Shown: one piece after another, positions 19,057 to 26,777 of the stretch
How the letters are laid out: each line of letters opens with the position of its first letter
Position numbering within the stretch: position 1 is the first letter of the stretch
NCBI RefSeq assembly: GCF_001422325.1
Contig: NZ_LMMR01000006.1
Location: 310,001-374,000, forward strand
Length of the DNA stretch: 64,000 nt
Reading direction: 5' to 3'
Origin: Leifsonia sp. Leaf264
GTDB lineage: Bacteria; Actinomycetota; Actinomycetes; Actinomycetales; Microbacteriaceae
Position numbers and translations under genes: made by a program
The notes under the pieces: generated by a model
The model's database searches: none
The model's input: the letters and a program-made list of their open reading frames with translations, nothing else
Told to the model about the DNA's origin: nothing

Positions 19057-19148
19057 CAGCACAGCGTCCTCCCAGCCCTGCACGAGGTTGATGCCGCAGA
19101 GTAGAGCGGATGGCCACCCGGCCTCGGTGACCGCATCCAGGAGCAGCT

Positions 19149-20321
19149 GTGCCCGCATCCGTCGTTCTCGACGTCGTCGTGATCGTGCTGTTGATCGCCG
19201 CGGCGGTCACCGGCTGGCGCACCGGGTTCCTGCGGAGCGTGTTCACGGCCATCGGACTCGTCGTCGGCGGCATCGCGGCGTACCTGCTGCTGCCGGTGTT
19301 CGCCACCTGGACGACCTCGCCCGGTTGGCGCATCGCGATCGTGCTCGGCGGCGGCATCCTGCTGCTCGTGCTCGGTGACGTCGTCGGAAGCATGATCGGC
19401 AGACTGCTCAGTCGCGGCGTGAGGGTCATCAAGCTCGGTCCCATCGATCGCGCAGCGGGACTGGTCACCAGCACCGTCGTCGTGGCCCTCGTGCTCACGA
19501 CCGTCGCCGGTGGCATCGCCGGCTTCGGCATCCCTCCGGTCACCCAGGCGATCGCCGGGAGCGCCACCCTGAGCGCCATCGATCGCATCACCCCGGCTCC
19601 GGCCAAGTCGTTCCTCGCCGGCGTGCGGGCCTCGACCGTCGATGATGCCCTGCCCTGGGTGATCGACACGATCGCGCCACCGGCGACAGTTCCGCCGATC
19701 GCCGACCTCGACACTGGTTCGCCCGCCCTCACCGCGGCCGGCGCCTCGGTCGTGCGCGTCTCCGGCAACGCCTACCAGTGCGGCCAGAGCCTCACGGGGA
19801 GCGGATTCGTCGTCAGCGACGACCGCGTCGTCACCAACGCCCACGTCGTCGCCGGCGTCGACGAGCCCGTCGTCGAGGCACCCAGGGAGCAGCCGCGAGC
19901 CGCCAGCGTGGTGTACTTCGACGCTGCGACAGACCTGGCCGTGCTCGAGGTCGACGGACTGGACGCCGCCCCGCTGGTCCTCGGCGACGTTCCCGCCGTC
20001 GGCTCGGCGGCCGCAGTGCAGGGCTATCCGTTCGGGGGACCCTTCGTCTCGCTGCCCGCCACCATCGCCGAGATCTCCTCCATCCCGAAGGCGGATGCCG
20101 CCGGCCAGCGCGAGGTCTACGCCCTGTCGGCCGACATCAACCAGGGCAACTCGGGAGGGCCGCTCCTCGGCCCCGACGGCGCCGTGCTCGGAGTCGTCTT
20201 CGCGAAGTCGGCCGCGATCGACGACGTGGGCTACGCACTCGCGCTGAGCGAGCTGCGCCCCGTCGTCGCGGCCGCGGCCTCGCTCAGCGACACGGTGTCG
20301 TCTGGGGCCTGCGCGGCCTAG
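19149..20321 (+). CDS. MarP-like membrane-anchored serine protease (CvpA + trypsin-like)
   Basis: A 390-residue protein with four N-terminal membrane segments of the CvpA/colicin V production type (about 5-125), a linker, and an extracytoplasmic chymotrypsin-like domain. The triad is visible: His in VVTNAHVVAG, Asp in DAATDLAVLEV, and Ser in INQGNSGGPLL. In mycobacteria MarP is required for acid and oxidative stress resistance by processing periplasmic targets. The GTG start at 19149 is preceded by AGGAG at 19139-19143. Cys in NAYQCGQSL could form a regulatory disulfide, as in MarP. Confidence 0.92.
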   Translation: MPASVVLDVVVIVLLIAAAVTGWRTGFLRSVFTAIGLVVGGIAAYLLLPVFATWTTSPGWRIAIVLGGGILLLVLGDVVGSMIGRLLSRGVRVIKLGPIDRAAGLVTSTVVVALVLTTVAGGIAGFGIPPVTQAIAGSATLSAIDRITPAPAKSFLAGVRASTVDDALPWVIDTIAPPATVPPIADLDTGSPALTAAGASVVRVSGNAYQCGQSLTGSGFVVSDDRVVTNAHVVAGVDEPVVEAPREQPRAASVVYFDAATDLAVLEVDGLDAAPLVLGDVPAVGSAAAVQGYPFGGPFVSLPATIAEISSIPKADAAGQREVYALSADINQGNSGGPLLGPDGAVLGVVFAKSAAIDDVGYALALSELRPVVAAAASLSDTVSSGACAA

Positions 20322-20375
20322 GAGTGGGCGCCAGTGCGGGGATCGGCATCCGCTCGCCCCGCTGCTGCCTCCGCG

Positions 20376-20451
20376 CAATTCAGGCCCGATTCGTCGTCGG
20401 CCGCGTGTCGCGCGCCTCCCCACGGCGTGGCGGGCGAATCGGCCTGAATTG
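20376..20451. repeat. inverted repeat CAATTCAGGCC...GGCCTGAATTG
   Basis: Arms at about 20376-20392 and 20435-20451 (CAATTCAGGCC-C-GATTCG against CGAATCGGCCTGAATTG) pair over 17 bp with one bulged C, enclosing about 42 bp. Flanking GCCCCGC/GCGGGGC could extend the stem. It lies between the MarP-like gene and the operator of the next operon. It may be a terminator for the former or a remnant of a small mobile or REP-like element. Confidence 0.6.
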
Positions 20452-20474
20452 GCGGGGCGGCCGAGACCCTGCGG

Positions 20475-20496
20475 GCATACCGCGCAGTCGGTATGC
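20475..20496. promoter_or_regulatory. island operator site 1 (TetR-type palindrome)
   Basis: GCATACCG, a 6-nt spacer (CGCAGT), then CGGTATGC: perfect 8-bp arms. A -10 box TATGCT (20492-20497) overlaps the right arm, so a bound repressor would block RNA polymerase. It sits 81 bp upstream of the Zn-alcohol dehydrogenase start. The same operator occurs at 26714-26735, 35664-35685 and 42156-42177. Confidence 0.8.
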
Positions 20497-20576
20497 TTGT
20501 CACGCGGCATCATGGGGACTGGGCGTCGCACTGTCGGCGATCGAACGCGGCGACGCGAACACGACGAGGAGGTCGG

Positions 20577-21698
20577 ATGCGCATCATCGGAGCAGTACTC
20601 GAGCAGTCTGGTGCGGAGCGTCCGTTCGCCCAGTCGCATCCGTTCACCGTCGGACCTCTGGAACTCGACCCACCGGGGCGCGGGGAGATCCTCGTGCGCA
20701 TCGAGGCGGCGGGCGTCTGCCACTCCGATCTCAGCGTCGTCGACGGCAATCGCGTGCGTCCCACCCCCATGCTCCTCGGCCATGAGGCGGCCGGCATCGT
20801 CGAGCAGCTCGGCGACGGCGTCGTCGACCTGCCTCTCGGCACTCGCGTCGTCATGGCCTTCCTGCCGCGCTGCGGTGACTGCCCCGAGTGCGCCACCGAC
20901 GGCCGGCTGCCCTGCCGCGTCGGGAGCGCCGCGAACAACGAGGGCACTCTCGTGGGCGGAGGCATCAGGCTGCATCGCGGAGGGCCGGATGCCGCAGTTC
21001 CCGAGGCGGTCAACCACCACCTCGGCGTCTCGGGCTTCGCCAGCCACGCCGTCGTCAGTCGCACCTCGGTGGTCCCCGTCGACGCCGACGTGCCGCCCGA
21101 GATCGCAGCACTGCTGGGCTGCGCCGTGCTCACGGGCGGCGGCGCCGTGATCAATGCCGGCAGGCCGGCTCCGGGCTCGCGGGTGATCGTCGTCGGCCTC
21201 GGTGGAGTCGGCATGGCCGCGCTGCTCGTGGCCGTCGCGCTCGGACACGAGGTGATCGGGGTCGACGCCGTTCCGGCCAAGCTCGAGCTGGCACGCGACC
21301 TCGGCGCGTCAGCCGCCCACGCACCAGGCGACGCGACGGACGCGGGCGTCACCGCACCACTCGTCATCGAGGCCGCAGGATCGGCCCGCGCCTTCGAGAC
21401 CGCCCTCGCGCTCACAGCGCCCGGCGGCACGACGGTGACGGTGGGGCTGCCGGCTCCGGATGCCCGTGCCAGCGTTTCCCCTCTGCTGCTCACGGCGCAG
21501 GCCAGGACCATCATCGGGAGCTACCTCGGCTCGGCAGTTCCGAGCCGGGACATCCCCCGTTACGTCGAGCTGTGGCGGAGCGGCGCGCTTCCCCTCGAGC
21601 GCCTGGTGTCATCGCACGTGCGCCTCGACGAGCTCGACGCCGCCATGGACCGCCTCGCCGCCGGCGGCGAGCTGCGCCAGCTCATCACCTTCCCTTGA
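20577..21698 (+). CDS. zinc-dependent alcohol dehydrogenase (medium-chain)
   Basis: A 373-residue MDR-family enzyme. Catalytic zinc ligands are the Cys in GVCHSDLS and the His in GHEAAG; the structural zinc loop is present with four Cys (CGDCPEC and a downstream Cys in GRLPC). The Rossmann motif is VIVVGLGGVGMAALL. The enzyme should interconvert an alcohol and its aldehyde with NAD(P). It is the first gene of an operon with an SDR and a MaoC hydratase. The start at 20577 has GAGGAGG 5 nt upstream. An operator-overlapped promoter (site 1) lies immediately upstream. Confidence 0.92.
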   Translation: MRIIGAVLEQSGAERPFAQSHPFTVGPLELDPPGRGEILVRIEAAGVCHSDLSVVDGNRVRPTPMLLGHEAAGIVEQLGDGVVDLPLGTRVVMAFLPRCGDCPECATDGRLPCRVGSAANNEGTLVGGGIRLHRGGPDAAVPEAVNHHLGVSGFASHAVVSRTSVVPVDADVPPEIAALLGCAVLTGGGAVINAGRPAPGSRVIVVGLGGVGMAALLVAVALGHEVIGVDAVPAKLELARDLGASAAHAPGDATDAGVTAPLVIEAAGSARAFETALALTAPGGTTVTVGLPAPDARASVSPLLLTAQARTIIGSYLGSAVPSRDIPRYVELWRSGALPLERLVSSHVRLDELDAAMDRLAAGGELRQLITFP

Positions 21699-21721
21699 AC
21701 CGACCCACGAAAGGACAACGC

Positions 21722-22471
21722 ATGACCCGCACCGCCATCGTCACCGGAGCCGCCCGAGGAATCGGAGCCGCAACAGCCGTCCAGCTCGCCGCCGACGGAT
21801 TCGCCGTCGCCGTGCTCGACCTCGACGCCGAGGCCTGCGCCGGCACCGTCGCCGCCATCGAGGCGACGGGCGGGCGGGCCATCGCGGTCGGGGCGAACGT
21901 GGCCGACTCGGCGGACGTCGCGTCGGCTGTGGCATCCGTCGCCGACGAACTCGGCGCACCGACCGTGCTCGTGAACAACGCGGGGATCCTGCGCGACAAC
22001 CTGCTGTTCAAGATGACCGACGACGACTGGGACGCCGTACTCGGCGTGCACCTGAGGGGCGCGTTCCTGATGAGCCGGGCAGTTCAGGGGTACCAGGTGA
22101 AGGAGGGCTGGGGCCGCATCGTGAACCTGTCGAGCACCTCGGCGCTCGGCAATCGCGGCCAGGCGAACTACGCCGCCGCGAAGGCCGGCATGCAGGGCTT
22201 CACGAAGACCCTCGCGATCGAGCTCGGACGCTACGGCGTGACGGCGAACGCCGTCGCACCCGGCTTCATCCAGACCGACATGACCAAGGCGACAGCGGAG
22301 CGCATGGGAGTCTCGTTCGAGGACTTCCTCGCCGGAGCCGCGAAGGAGATCCCGGTCGGACGACCCGGGCAGCCCGAGGACGTCGCAGCTGCGGTGTCGT
22401 TCTTCTGCTCCGAGGCTGCGAGCTTCGTCTCGGGCCAGGTTCTCTACGTGGCAGGAGGGCCGAAGGCATGA
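21722..22471 (+). CDS. 3-oxoacyl-(ACP/CoA) reductase-like SDR
   Basis: A 249-residue classical short-chain dehydrogenase. Cofactor motif VTGAARGIGAA at the N-terminus, VNNAGI in the middle, and the catalytic set Ser in NLSSTSALG with YAAAK. The sequence is FabG-like. With the MaoC hydratase overlapping its 3' end, it probably reduces 3-oxoacyl-CoA or oxidises 3-hydroxyacyl-CoA in a beta-oxidation-type cycle. It starts 23 bp after the alcohol dehydrogenase with AAAGGA as ribosome site, and its stop overlaps the next start (ATGA). Confidence 0.9.
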   Translation: MTRTAIVTGAARGIGAATAVQLAADGFAVAVLDLDAEACAGTVAAIEATGGRAIAVGANVADSADVASAVASVADELGAPTVLVNNAGILRDNLLFKMTDDDWDAVLGVHLRGAFLMSRAVQGYQVKEGWGRIVNLSSTSALGNRGQANYAAAKAGMQGFTKTLAIELGRYGVTANAVAPGFIQTDMTKATAERMGVSFEDFLAGAAKEIPVGRPGQPEDVAAAVSFFCSEAASFVSGQVLYVAGGPKA

Positions 22472-22926
22472 GCATCCACCTCGACTCCCCCGCTGCGCTG
22501 ACGGATGCCGTCGGCACGGCCCTTGGACCGGGCGAGTGGTTCACCATCGACCAGCGTCGCATCGAGGCGTTCGCGGATGCGACGGACGACCACCAGTGGA
22601 TCCACGTTGATGTCGAGCGCGCGGCAACCGGACCGTTCGGCGCGCCGATCGCGCACGGCTTCCTCACCCTCTCGCTGCTCACGGCGCTCGCCTCGCCGTT
22701 GCTCGAGGTCGACGGCGTGGCGATGGGCGTCAACTACGGGTTCGAGAAGGTGCGCTTCCTGCAGCCGGTGCAGGCCGGGTCGCGTGTGCGCGCCGTCGGC
22801 ACCATCGCATCCGCCGACGTGACGGGGTCGGGCGTGCGCATGGTGCAGGATCTGACGATCGAGATCGAGGGTTCGGAGCGCCCGGCGCTGGTGGCCCAGT
22901 GGGTGACGCTGCTGGTGCCGGCGTGA
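22468..22926 (+). CDS. MaoC family (R)-hydratase
   Basis: A 152-residue hot-dog-fold protein with the MaoC hydratase 2 signature: FADATDDHQWIHVD holds the catalytic Asp/His dyad and GPFGAPIAHGFLTLSLL follows. It should hydrate enoyl-CoA or dehydrate 3-hydroxyacyl-CoA, which pairs with the upstream SDR. ATGA overlap with the SDR stop and GGAGGG upstream indicate translational coupling. It is the last gene of the operon and converges on the thiolase gene 32 bp away. Confidence 0.9.
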   Translation: MSIHLDSPAALTDAVGTALGPGEWFTIDQRRIEAFADATDDHQWIHVDVERAATGPFGAPIAHGFLTLSLLTALASPLLEVDGVAMGVNYGFEKVRFLQPVQAGSRVRAVGTIASADVTGSGVRMVQDLTIEIEGSERPALVAQWVTLLVPA

Positions 22927-22958
22927 TGCTGCTCGAGTAGCGGAAGGAAGGCTCTCGC

Positions 22959-24215
22959 CTACTGGAGGCGCTCCAGCACCAGCGCCATGCCCTGGCCGCC
23001 TCCCACGCACATGGTCTCGAGGCCGTAGCGGCCGCCCGTGGCGGCGAGGCCGTTGATGAGCGTCGACGTGATGCGGGCCCCGGTCATGCCGAACGGATGC
23101 CCGACGGCGATCGCCCCGCCGTGCACGTTGAGCTTCTCGGGGTCGACGCCGAGCTCACGCGCCGACGGGATCACCTGGGCGGCGAAGGCCTCGTTGATCT
23201 CGACCAGGTCGATGTCGTCGATGCCCAGCCCGGCTCGAGCGAGGGCGCGGCGGGAGGACTCGACCGGGCCCAGGCCCATGATCTCGGGTGAGAGGCCGCT
23301 CACGCCCGTCGAGACGATGCGGGCGAGTGGGGTGAGCCCGAGCTCGTCCACCACGCGGTCGCTCACGATGACGACAGCGGCCGCTCCATCGTTCAGCGGG
23401 CAGCAGTTGCCCGCCGTCACGGTGCCGTCGGGGCGGAACACGGGGTCGAGGCCGGCGAGGGCCTCGAGGGTGACGCCGGGCCGAGGACCGTCATCCGTCG
23501 ACACGACGGTGCCGTCGGCGAGGGTGACCGGAGTGATGTCGCGAGCCCAGAATCCCGATGCCAGGGCAGCCTCGGCACGTTGCTGGCTGCGGGCGGCGAA
23601 GGCGTCCTGCTCCTCGCGGGTGATGCCGCGCAGCTCGGCCACGTTCTCGGCGGTCTGGCCCATCGCGATGTAGGCATCGGGCAGCAGGCCGTCGGCGCGC
23701 GGGTCGCGCCACGGCCGCAGGCCCGCGGCATCCGATGCCGCATCCGTCGCGCCCGAGACGGCCCGAGCCTCCGTGCGCGCCAACGCGTCGTCGAACAGCG
23801 GGTTCGTGAGCTTCTCACCCGGGATGTAGTCGCTCGAGCCGCGCATGGCGTGACTGACCGATTCGACGCCGGCCGAGACGAAGATGTCGCCCTCGCCGGC
23901 CCTGATGGCGTGGAAGGCCATGCGCGTGGTCTGCAGGCTCGACGAGCAGTAGCGGTTCACCGTGGTTCCCGGCACCTCATCGAGACCGAGCAGCACGGCG
24001 ACGATGCGGGCCATGTTCATGCCCTGCTCCCCGCCGGGCATGCCGCATCCGAGCATCAGGTCGTCGATGCGGCCGGGATCGATCGACGGAACCGACGCCA
24101 GCGCCGCGCGCACCATCTGGGCCGCCAGGTCGTCGGGGCGCAGGCTGGCCAGCGAACCCTTGCGCGCCCGCCCGATGGGCGACCGGGCGGTGGCGACGAT
24201 GTAGGCCTCGCTCAT
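22959..24215 (-). CDS. acetyl-CoA C-acyltransferase (thiolase)
   Basis: A 418-residue thiolase. The nucleophile Cys is in VNRYCSSSLQT (about residue 90), the His is in GGAIAVGHPFGMTGAR, and the second Cys is in TMCVGGGQGMA at the C-terminus. It catalyses the final thiolytic cleavage of 3-oxoacyl-CoA. The start overlaps the stop of the acyl-CoA dehydrogenase by 4 bp (ATGA), so the two are co-expressed, and together they supply the first and last steps of a beta-oxidation spiral. Confidence 0.94.
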   Translation of the reverse strand: MSEAYIVATARSPIGRARKGSLASLRPDDLAAQMVRAALASVPSIDPGRIDDLMLGCGMPGGEQGMNMARIVAVLLGLDEVPGTTVNRYCSSSLQTTRMAFHAIRAGEGDIFVSAGVESVSHAMRGSSDYIPGEKLTNPLFDDALARTEARAVSGATDAASDAAGLRPWRDPRADGLLPDAYIAMGQTAENVAELRGITREEQDAFAARSQQRAEAALASGFWARDITPVTLADGTVVSTDDGPRPGVTLEALAGLDPVFRPDGTVTAGNCCPLNDGAAAVVIVSDRVVDELGLTPLARIVSTGVSGLSPEIMGLGPVESSRRALARAGLGIDDIDLVEINEAFAAQVIPSARELGVDPEKLNVHGGAIAVGHPFGMTGARITSTLINGLAATGGRYGLETMCVGGGQGMALVLERLQ

Positions 24216-25471
24216 ACGAAGGCCGCGATTCCCGTGATCGAGCGGCCGACGATGAGGGTGTTCATGTCGTAGGTGCCCTCGAAGGTGTAGACGGCCTCGG
24301 CGTCGGCGAAGTAGCGGGCGACGCCGTGGTCGAGCTGGATGCCGTTGCCGCCCATGATCTCGCGGCACCAGGCGACGACCTCGCGCATCCGTGCCGTGGC
24401 GAAGGCCTTGGCCATGGCGGAGTGGTGGTCCTTCTGGATGCCGAGGTCCTGCATCTCGGAGACCCGCATGCAGAGCGCGATGCTCGCCGTGATGTTGGAC
24501 AGCGAATTGGCGAGCTTCTCCTGCACGAGCTGGAAGGAGGCGATCGGCTTGCCGAACTGCTGGCGCTCCTTCGCGTAGGCGAGGGCCGCCTCGTAGGCGC
24601 CGACTGCGACGCCGATGGCCTGCCAGGCCACCTCGGCTCTCGTGAGGCGCAGGATGATCGCGACATCGCGGAAGGAGTTGATGTTCGCCAGGCGATCGGA
24701 CTCGGGCACGACGACGTCCTCGAGCACGATGTCGGCGTTCTCGACTCCGCGCAGCGACTGCTTGCGCTCGATCTTCGTCGCCGTGAAGCCCGGCGCGGGC
24801 TGGCGCACGATGAAGCCCTTGACCTGGTCGTCGGCGGTGTCGCGGGCCCAGATGACGACGATGTCGGCGAAGACGGCGTTGCCGATCCAGCGCTTGGAGC
24901 CGTTCAGCACCCACTCGTCCCTGCTGCCACCGACGCCGTCATCGACGGTGCGTCGCGTGGCCGTGGTCTCGAGGCCCTTCGCGGTGTCCGAGCCGTGGCC
25001 GGGCTCGGTGAGCCCGAAGGCGCCGATGACCTCGCCGCGCCCCATGCGCTGCATCCACTCCTCCCGCTGCTCGGGCGAGCCGCCGACGCCGATGGCGTTC
25101 ATGGCGAGTCCGCTGTGCACGCCGATGAAGGTGGCCGTCGACGGATCGACCCGGGAGATCTCAAGGGCGACCCAGGCGCGGTAGACGGCGCTGTTCTCGA
25201 GCTGGCGGGTCTCGGGCCAGGACGCCCCGAACAGGCCGAGCTCGGCGAAGCCGGGGATCAGGTGGCGCGGGCTCTGCGCCTTCTCCCAGAGTTCGTCGGC
25301 GTGCGGGCGCACCTCCCGGTCGAGGAAGTCGCGGATCGCCGCCACCGAGCGCTGCTCCTCGGGCGTGAGGCGCTGCTGGAAGGAGTAGAAGTCGACGTCG
25401 AGCACGTCGGCTTCCTCGAACTGCTGCACCTCGGTGCGTCCGGTCTCGGTGCTCTCGGTGGTGAGCGTCAT
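24212..25471 (-). CDS. acyl-CoA dehydrogenase, glutaryl-CoA dehydrogenase-like
   Basis: A 419-residue flavoenzyme. FGLTEPGHGSD is the FAD/substrate loop, and the C-terminal EIMGGNGIQLDHGVARYFADAE followed by TFEGTYDMNTLIVGRSITGIAAF is closest to the glutaryl-CoA dehydrogenase branch, where the Glu of the FEGTYD element is the catalytic base. Whether it decarboxylates is not decided by sequence alone. The start at 25471 has GGAGA 6 nt upstream; an in-frame ATG at 25522 lies only 8 bp from the palindromic operator and lacks a ribosome site. It is transcribed divergently from the QsdR-type regulator. Confidence 0.88.
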   Translation of the reverse strand: MTLTTESTETGRTEVQQFEEADVLDVDFYSFQQRLTPEEQRSVAAIRDFLDREVRPHADELWEKAQSPRHLIPGFAELGLFGASWPETRQLENSAVYRAWVALEISRVDPSTATFIGVHSGLAMNAIGVGGSPEQREEWMQRMGRGEVIGAFGLTEPGHGSDTAKGLETTATRRTVDDGVGGSRDEWVLNGSKRWIGNAVFADIVVIWARDTADDQVKGFIVRQPAPGFTATKIERKQSLRGVENADIVLEDVVVPESDRLANINSFRDVAIILRLTRAEVAWQAIGVAVGAYEAALAYAKERQQFGKPIASFQLVQEKLANSLSNITASIALCMRVSEMQDLGIQKDHHSAMAKAFATARMREVVAWCREIMGGNGIQLDHGVARYFADAEAVYTFEGTYDMNTLIVGRSITGIAAFV

Positions 25472-25529
25472 CGCATCTCCATTCGTCGTGCCGGCTGGCG
25501 GCATCAGTTCCTCGGTGAACATCCGTAGT

Positions 25530-25555
25530 ATGCATCATTTTGCAGAATGTTGCAT
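25530..25555. promoter_or_regulatory. 26-bp palindromic operator in the acd/qsdR-type intergenic region
   Basis: The imperfect palindrome ATGCATCATTTTG / CAGAATGTTGCAT has 11 of 13 complementary positions. It lies between the divergent acyl-CoA dehydrogenase and TetR genes and abuts a CATACT -10-like box for the dehydrogenase. Its sequence differs completely from the 22-bp island operator, so a second regulator, most simply the divergent TetR, is expected to bind it. Confidence 0.75.
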
Positions 25556-25595
25556 GTGAGTTCCGGATGCCGCCCCTCGCGCTCGAGCTGCGGGG

Positions 25596-25601
25596 TAGAG
25601 T
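25596..25601 (+). promoter_or_regulatory. -10 box TAGAGT of a leaderless promoter (QsdR-type regulator)
   Basis: TAGAGT lies 7 nt before the ATG at 25609; no ribosome site is present. Confidence 0.5.
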
Positions 25602-25608
25602 TCCGCAC

Positions 25609-26283
25609 ATGCCGACGACGACAGCACCCCCGACGACCGAGGAGACGACGGCGGCGACCATCGCCACGGTCGGCCTCGCACTGGCGCCGTCCTGGCTGTC
25701 GGAGCGCCTGCACGCGACCGACGGAGCCGGCCACGCCGATGCCCAACGAGCCTTCACCCTCGCCCGCGAGACGTTCATCAGCGGCAAGCGCATCGACATG
25801 ACGGCGCTGGCGACAGCCCTCGGCGTGGACCGCACCTCGCTGTTCCGCTGGGTGGGCAACCGCGACGCCCTGCTCTCAGAGGTGCTCTGGTCGCTCGCCG
25901 TGCCCACGCTCGTGCTGGCCGAGCAGGCCGCCGAGGGCCAGCAGGGCGCCGAGAGGGTCGCGACCCTCCTCACCCATTTCGTCGACGACCTGATCAAGGC
26001 GCCGTACTTCCGCCAGTTCCTGCAGCGCGAGCCGGCGCGGGCGCTGCGCCTGCTCACCACCAAGGAGAGCGAGATCCAGCGGCGCTACGTGGCGACGGCC
26101 GAGTGGATCGTGCGGCACGAACTGGGCGACCAGCCTCTCGGCGGCGCCATCGACCCGGCATCGCTGGCGTACCTGTTGGTGCGCACCTCGGAGTCGTTCA
26201 CCTACGCCGACCTCATCGCCGGCGACAGCCCCAGCACGGCGCGCGCCCGCGTCGCATTCCGCTTCCTGCTGCGGGTGGGCTGA
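25609..26283 (+). CDS. TetR/QsdR family transcriptional regulator
   Basis: A 224-residue regulator. The helix-turn-helix region is ISGKRIDMTALATALGVDRTSLFRWVGNRDALLSEVLW (about 60-100), and the rest fits the QsdR-type TetR C-terminal domain. An Ala/Thr/Pro-rich N-terminus of about 20 residues precedes it. Divergent placement from the acyl-CoA dehydrogenase/thiolase operon and the palindrome between them suggest it represses that operon. The ligand is probably an acyl-CoA. Its TGA stop is in the same frame as the downstream thioesterase, one codon before that gene's start. Confidence 0.85.
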   Translation: MPTTTAPPTTEETTAATIATVGLALAPSWLSERLHATDGAGHADAQRAFTLARETFISGKRIDMTALATALGVDRTSLFRWVGNRDALLSEVLWSLAVPTLVLAEQAAEGQQGAERVATLLTHFVDDLIKAPYFRQFLQREPARALRLLTTKESEIQRRYVATAEWIVRHELGDQPLGGAIDPASLAYLLVRTSESFTYADLIAGDSPSTARARVAFRFLLRVG

Positions 26284-26286
26284 CCG

Positions 26287-26703
26287 TTGCCGCTGATCTA
26301 CCGCGTGCGCTCGCCGTTCGGGACCCGCTGGAACGACAACGACCAGTACGGGCACCTCAACAACACGGTCTACTACGAGGCCATGGACACGGCGATCAAC
26401 ACCTGGATGATGGCCAACGGCGGGCTCGACCCGCGGGGCTCGGCCATCGCGCTGTGCGCCTCCTCCTCGTGCGACTTCCGGGCATCGGCGTCGTTCCCGG
26501 AGCCGCTCGAGGTGGGCATCGGGATCGAACGCCTGGGCACGTCGAGCATCACCTGGGCACTGGGGATCCTGCGGGCGGGTGAGGACGACGGCGACGCCAT
26601 CGCGACCGGGCGGTTCGTGCACGTCTTCGTCGACGCGGAGACGCGGCGCCCGACGCCGATCCCGCCGGCGATCCGGGCTTCGGTGGAGGAGCAGCTGGTC
26701 TGA
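26287..26703 (+). CDS. 4-hydroxybenzoyl-CoA-thioesterase-type hot-dog thioesterase
   Basis: A 138-residue hot-dog protein. RWNDNDQYGHLNNTVYYEAMD carries the 4HBT family motif with the catalytic Asp and conserved HLNN. It should hydrolyse an acyl-CoA thioester, perhaps resetting CoA pools during catabolism. The only upstream start candidate in frame is TTG at 26287, because the frame upstream is closed by the TGA of the regulator 3 nt earlier. The next in-frame alternative is a GTG near 26305. The two genes are thus head-to-tail in one frame. Confidence 0.82.
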   Translation: MPLIYRVRSPFGTRWNDNDQYGHLNNTVYYEAMDTAINTWMMANGGLDPRGSAIALCASSSCDFRASASFPEPLEVGIGIERLGTSSITWALGILRAGEDDGDAIATGRFVHVFVDAETRRPTPIPPAIRASVEEQLV

Positions 26704-26713
26704 GCGGATCAGA

Positions 26714-26735
26714 ACATACCGACCACGCGGTATGC
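26714..26735. promoter_or_regulatory. island operator site 2 (TetR-type palindrome)
   Basis: ACATACCG, spacer ACCACG, CGGTATGC: 7 of 8 arm positions pair. A -10 box TATGCT at 26731-26736 overlaps the right arm exactly as at site 1. It controls the APH/acyl-CoA dehydrogenase/ligase operon starting 42 bp downstream. Confidence 0.8.
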
Positions 26736-26777
26736 TAGCTTTCGAGAGCGCACCGATGCGCTGAAAGGTGGTCGAGG

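Noticed and set aside
18921-21248. 775-codon minus-strand frame across the PhnB-like, MarP-like and alcohol dehydrogenase genes
   Set aside because: Covers three convincing plus-strand genes and contains only Asp/His/Gly-rich sequence.
22930-22967. CTCGAGTAGCG...CGCCTACTGGAG as a further repeat-family copy
   Set aside because: The arms match only loosely and overlap the thiolase stop; more likely a weak terminator between convergent genes.
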